A DNA stretch of 8,137 nucleotides from Kiritimatiellia bacterium (GTDB lineage Bacteria; Verrucomicrobiota; Kiritimatiellia; RFP12; DVOR01): NCBI GenBank assembly GCA_017548245.1, contig JAFYMU010000089.1, forward strand, positions 1 through 8,137, in the 5' to 3' direction. Made by a program: the position numbers and the translations under genes. The notes below the pieces were generated by a model. That model had not been told where the DNA came from. It ran no database searches and was given only the letters and a program-made list of their open reading frames with translations. Below, piece by piece: positions 6,699 through 8,137 of this stretch; positions within the stretch are counted from its first letter, which is position 1; every line of letters begins with the position of its first letter.

Positions 6699-6705
6699 AA
6701 AGGAG
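6699..6705 (+). promoter_or_regulatory. Ribosome binding site deciding the start of the 454-residue gene
   Basis: AAAGGAG lies five bases before the ATG at 6711. The frame is also open from a TTG at 6696, but that codon directly precedes this site and has nothing comparable ahead of it, so ATG 6711 is the start. Confidence 0.85.
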
Positions 6706-6710
6706 TCTTT

Positions 6711-8075
6711 ATGAACGATACGAACACGTTTACCCCGGAAGAATTACGAATGATTAATGCGTATGAATGCCATACCCGCCACAACACCTGTATATTTGAT
6801 GAAGGAATGGAAGCAATGGATTCCTTTGGTCAATGCGAAAAACATCTTATTCTCGAACGAGAAGATTGGATTTCGTGTCATCTAAAGGAGAACGAAGATG
6901 CTGAAATGAAAGATGAAGAGGTCCAGGTCACCTTAATGACAATAGGTGAAGATTCTGCCCCCATTCGTCAAATGGGATTATTTCTCAAGACCAAGAATCC
7001 TACAATTGAAGCCAATGCCTTGTGGCGTAAAAAGGGGATGCCCGAAGAAGTGCTACGCACCTTACCCCAAGCACTTCAAATTGCGAACACCCTTCGTTTC
7101 AATGCGATTTATCCTGAATGTGACGGAGAGGTCATTCCATTGCGCTTAGTCGGGATTTATGAATGGTCTGAAGGACTTGAAGCAACACTCTTCTGTAGTG
7201 GGGTAAATGGCGATACATGCGATTATGCCTTTTATGATACGCGTTATGCCTTGAATAAAGGACGCTATGAGATTGGCAAGGTCTATACCTTCATGCTTTC
7301 AGCCTTAATGTATCAATTAGAAAGGAAAGAGGAAGATTGGGGCGAAGAGTGGCTCAGGCGTTCGTTATGGACCGCAATAACGGTGGGATTACCCTCTAAC
7401 TCTCAGTTTTGTGAAAATGCTCACGTCTGTAGCGAAGTTCGTGACGTGGAAGGACCATTTACGCGCAATGGAGTAGACTTCTACAGGCTTCAGCTAGAGG
7501 CCACCACACTCCCTCCGCAAAAGCACATCAAATTAGTGGATTGCGTAAATGCCGCGATTTGCCCTTACGCTAGCGAAGACGAGCAACAAAAAAATGACCG
7601 AAAAGCATTCACTAAAACCATGTGGTGGTCAACGATCTCGCCTCATAAAAATAAGCACACTCGACGCCGTGAATATGCCGTAGGAAGTGGCGGGTGTACG
7701 CAAGTAATGGAAAATGATGCCGATGTCCGCGTGATGAAATGTCGTAAAGAAATCACCGAAATCAAATCCATCCCCGTTTACGTCAAGAAGGAGTTAATTG
7801 ATAAGGTGGCAGCCCCGTGCGAAGTGCAAACGCAGGAAGAAGAGGTGAACGAAGCAGTGCCAAATGCGTTCATTTTTAACCTCACCAACCGCGCAGTCAT
7901 TGAGGCACTGGAAAGACATCGACAAATGTCATCCTCTAACGTTGAGTCTACTGAAGAAAGGCTTGAACGGCAGAACATTAAGGTCGTCTATAATCAAACC
8001 CCCACACAAGTGCCCACGCAAACATTCCCACACAAAGTGGAAGGCACATTGTGGTTCCAAGGTCGCCTCGTCTAA
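6711..8075 (+). CDS. Uncharacterised 454-residue cysteine-rich protein with structured leader
   Basis: I cannot assign a function. The start is firm (AAAGGAG five bases upstream) and the protein appears intact. There is no signal peptide or membrane segment, so it is probably cytosolic. Fourteen cysteines are scattered (20, 27, 42, 56, 137, 162, 170, 234, 240, 278, 284, 329, 344, 370) without a clear CxxC zinc ribbon. The middle has FYDTRYALNKGRYEIGKVYTF (174-194 in full), the segment GPFTRNGVDFYRLQLEA (248-264) and IPVYVKK (354-360); the last residues are VEGTLWFQGRLV (443-454). This order (DT.Y..N...YEIGK.Y.F, then FYRL, YV and finally G.LW.QG.L) resembles an uncharacterised family I recall from gut and rumen bacteria; that is memory, not a search. 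Between FYRL and the C-terminal motif lies about 180 residues of polar, low-similarity sequence, including TRRREY (317-322), which may be an insertion. By eye its G+C is lower than the minus-strand genes. It stands alone, divergent from pyrE. Confidence 0.85.
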   Translation: MNDTNTFTPEELRMINAYECHTRHNTCIFDEGMEAMDSFGQCEKHLILEREDWISCHLKENEDAEMKDEEVQVTLMTIGEDSAPIRQMGLFLKTKNPTIEANALWRKKGMPEEVLRTLPQALQIANTLRFNAIYPECDGEVIPLRLVGIYEWSEGLEATLFCSGVNGDTCDYAFYDTRYALNKGRYEIGKVYTFMLSALMYQLERKEEDWGEEWLRRSLWTAITVGLPSNSQFCENAHVCSEVRDVEGPFTRNGVDFYRLQLEATTLPPQKHIKLVDCVNAAICPYASEDEQQKNDRKAFTKTMWWSTISPHKNKHTRRREYAVGSGGCTQVMENDADVRVMKCRKEITEIKSIPVYVKKELIDKVAAPCEVQTQEEEVNEAVPNAFIFNLTNRAVIEALERHRQMSSSNVESTEERLERQNIKVVYNQTPTQVPTQTFPHKVEGTLWFQGRLV

Positions 8076-8120
8076 CCACGCACTATGCGTGGCGGCGTTC
8101 CCTTCGAACGTCCGCCACGC
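8076..8120 (+). terminator. Overlapping alternative hairpins after the 454-residue gene
   Basis: Immediately after the stop codon CCACGCA (8076-8082) pairs perfectly with TGCGTGG (8086-8092) over a 3-base loop. The second arm is shared with a larger stem: GCGTGGCGGCGTTC (8087-8100) pairs with GAACG, a bulged T at 8111, then CCGCCACGC (8106-8120), over the loop CCTTC, giving 14 pairs. The two cannot form fully at once. CTCCTTCTGG follows, which is pyrimidine-rich but not a proper U-run, so this is at best an imperfect intrinsic terminator. It may protect the mRNA 3' end or act as a switch for whatever lies beyond the right edge. Confidence 0.5.
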
Positions 8121-8137
8121 CTCCTTCTGGTTGCGCC

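Overview
The window reads as a bacterial chromosome segment. All recognisable housekeeping genes lie on the minus strand (about 1-6013), and one uncharacterised gene lies on the plus strand (6711-8075). The organism cannot be named from the sequence. Strong purine-rich Shine-Dalgarno sites, sigma70-like promoter elements and the styles of PyrE, a UgpC-like ATPase and a Lys/Ala-tailed TopA fit a Gram-negative bacterium. A member of the PVC group (Verrucomicrobiota/Kiritimatiellota/Lentisphaerota) is a plausible but low-confidence guess.

Minus strand, in transcription order. A promoter at 6052-6080 drives pyrE (orotate phosphoribosyltransferase, pyrimidine synthesis). After 64 bases containing a GC-rich hairpin comes an orphan UgpC/MalK-type ABC ATPase with no permease or binding protein nearby. 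A 160-base gap with palindromic AT-rich DNA separates it from a tight cluster: topA (DNA topoisomerase I), a hotdog-fold YbgC-like acyl-CoA thioesterase, a YggS/PLPBP pyridoxal-phosphate homeostasis protein, and a membrane-anchored alpha/beta hydrolase that runs off the left edge. Gaps in the cluster are 29, 10 and 23 bases, so it is probably one operon led by topA. The TopA is unusual: it has no C-terminal zinc fingers, but three copies of a helical-looking repeat and a basic tail.

Plus strand. About 700 bases separate pyrE from the divergent gene at 6711. This stretch has no convincing gene. It holds an AT-rich segment with a terminator-like hairpin (6369-6397), then a GC-richer leader with several strong hairpins (6567-6681) directly before the ribosome site. 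The gene encodes a 454-residue, cysteine-rich soluble protein of unknown function whose last residues resemble an uncharacterised family I recall from gut and rumen bacteria. It is followed by two overlapping, mutually exclusive hairpins. This structured leader + orphan gene + structured trailer is the least explained part of the window and the best candidate for something new.
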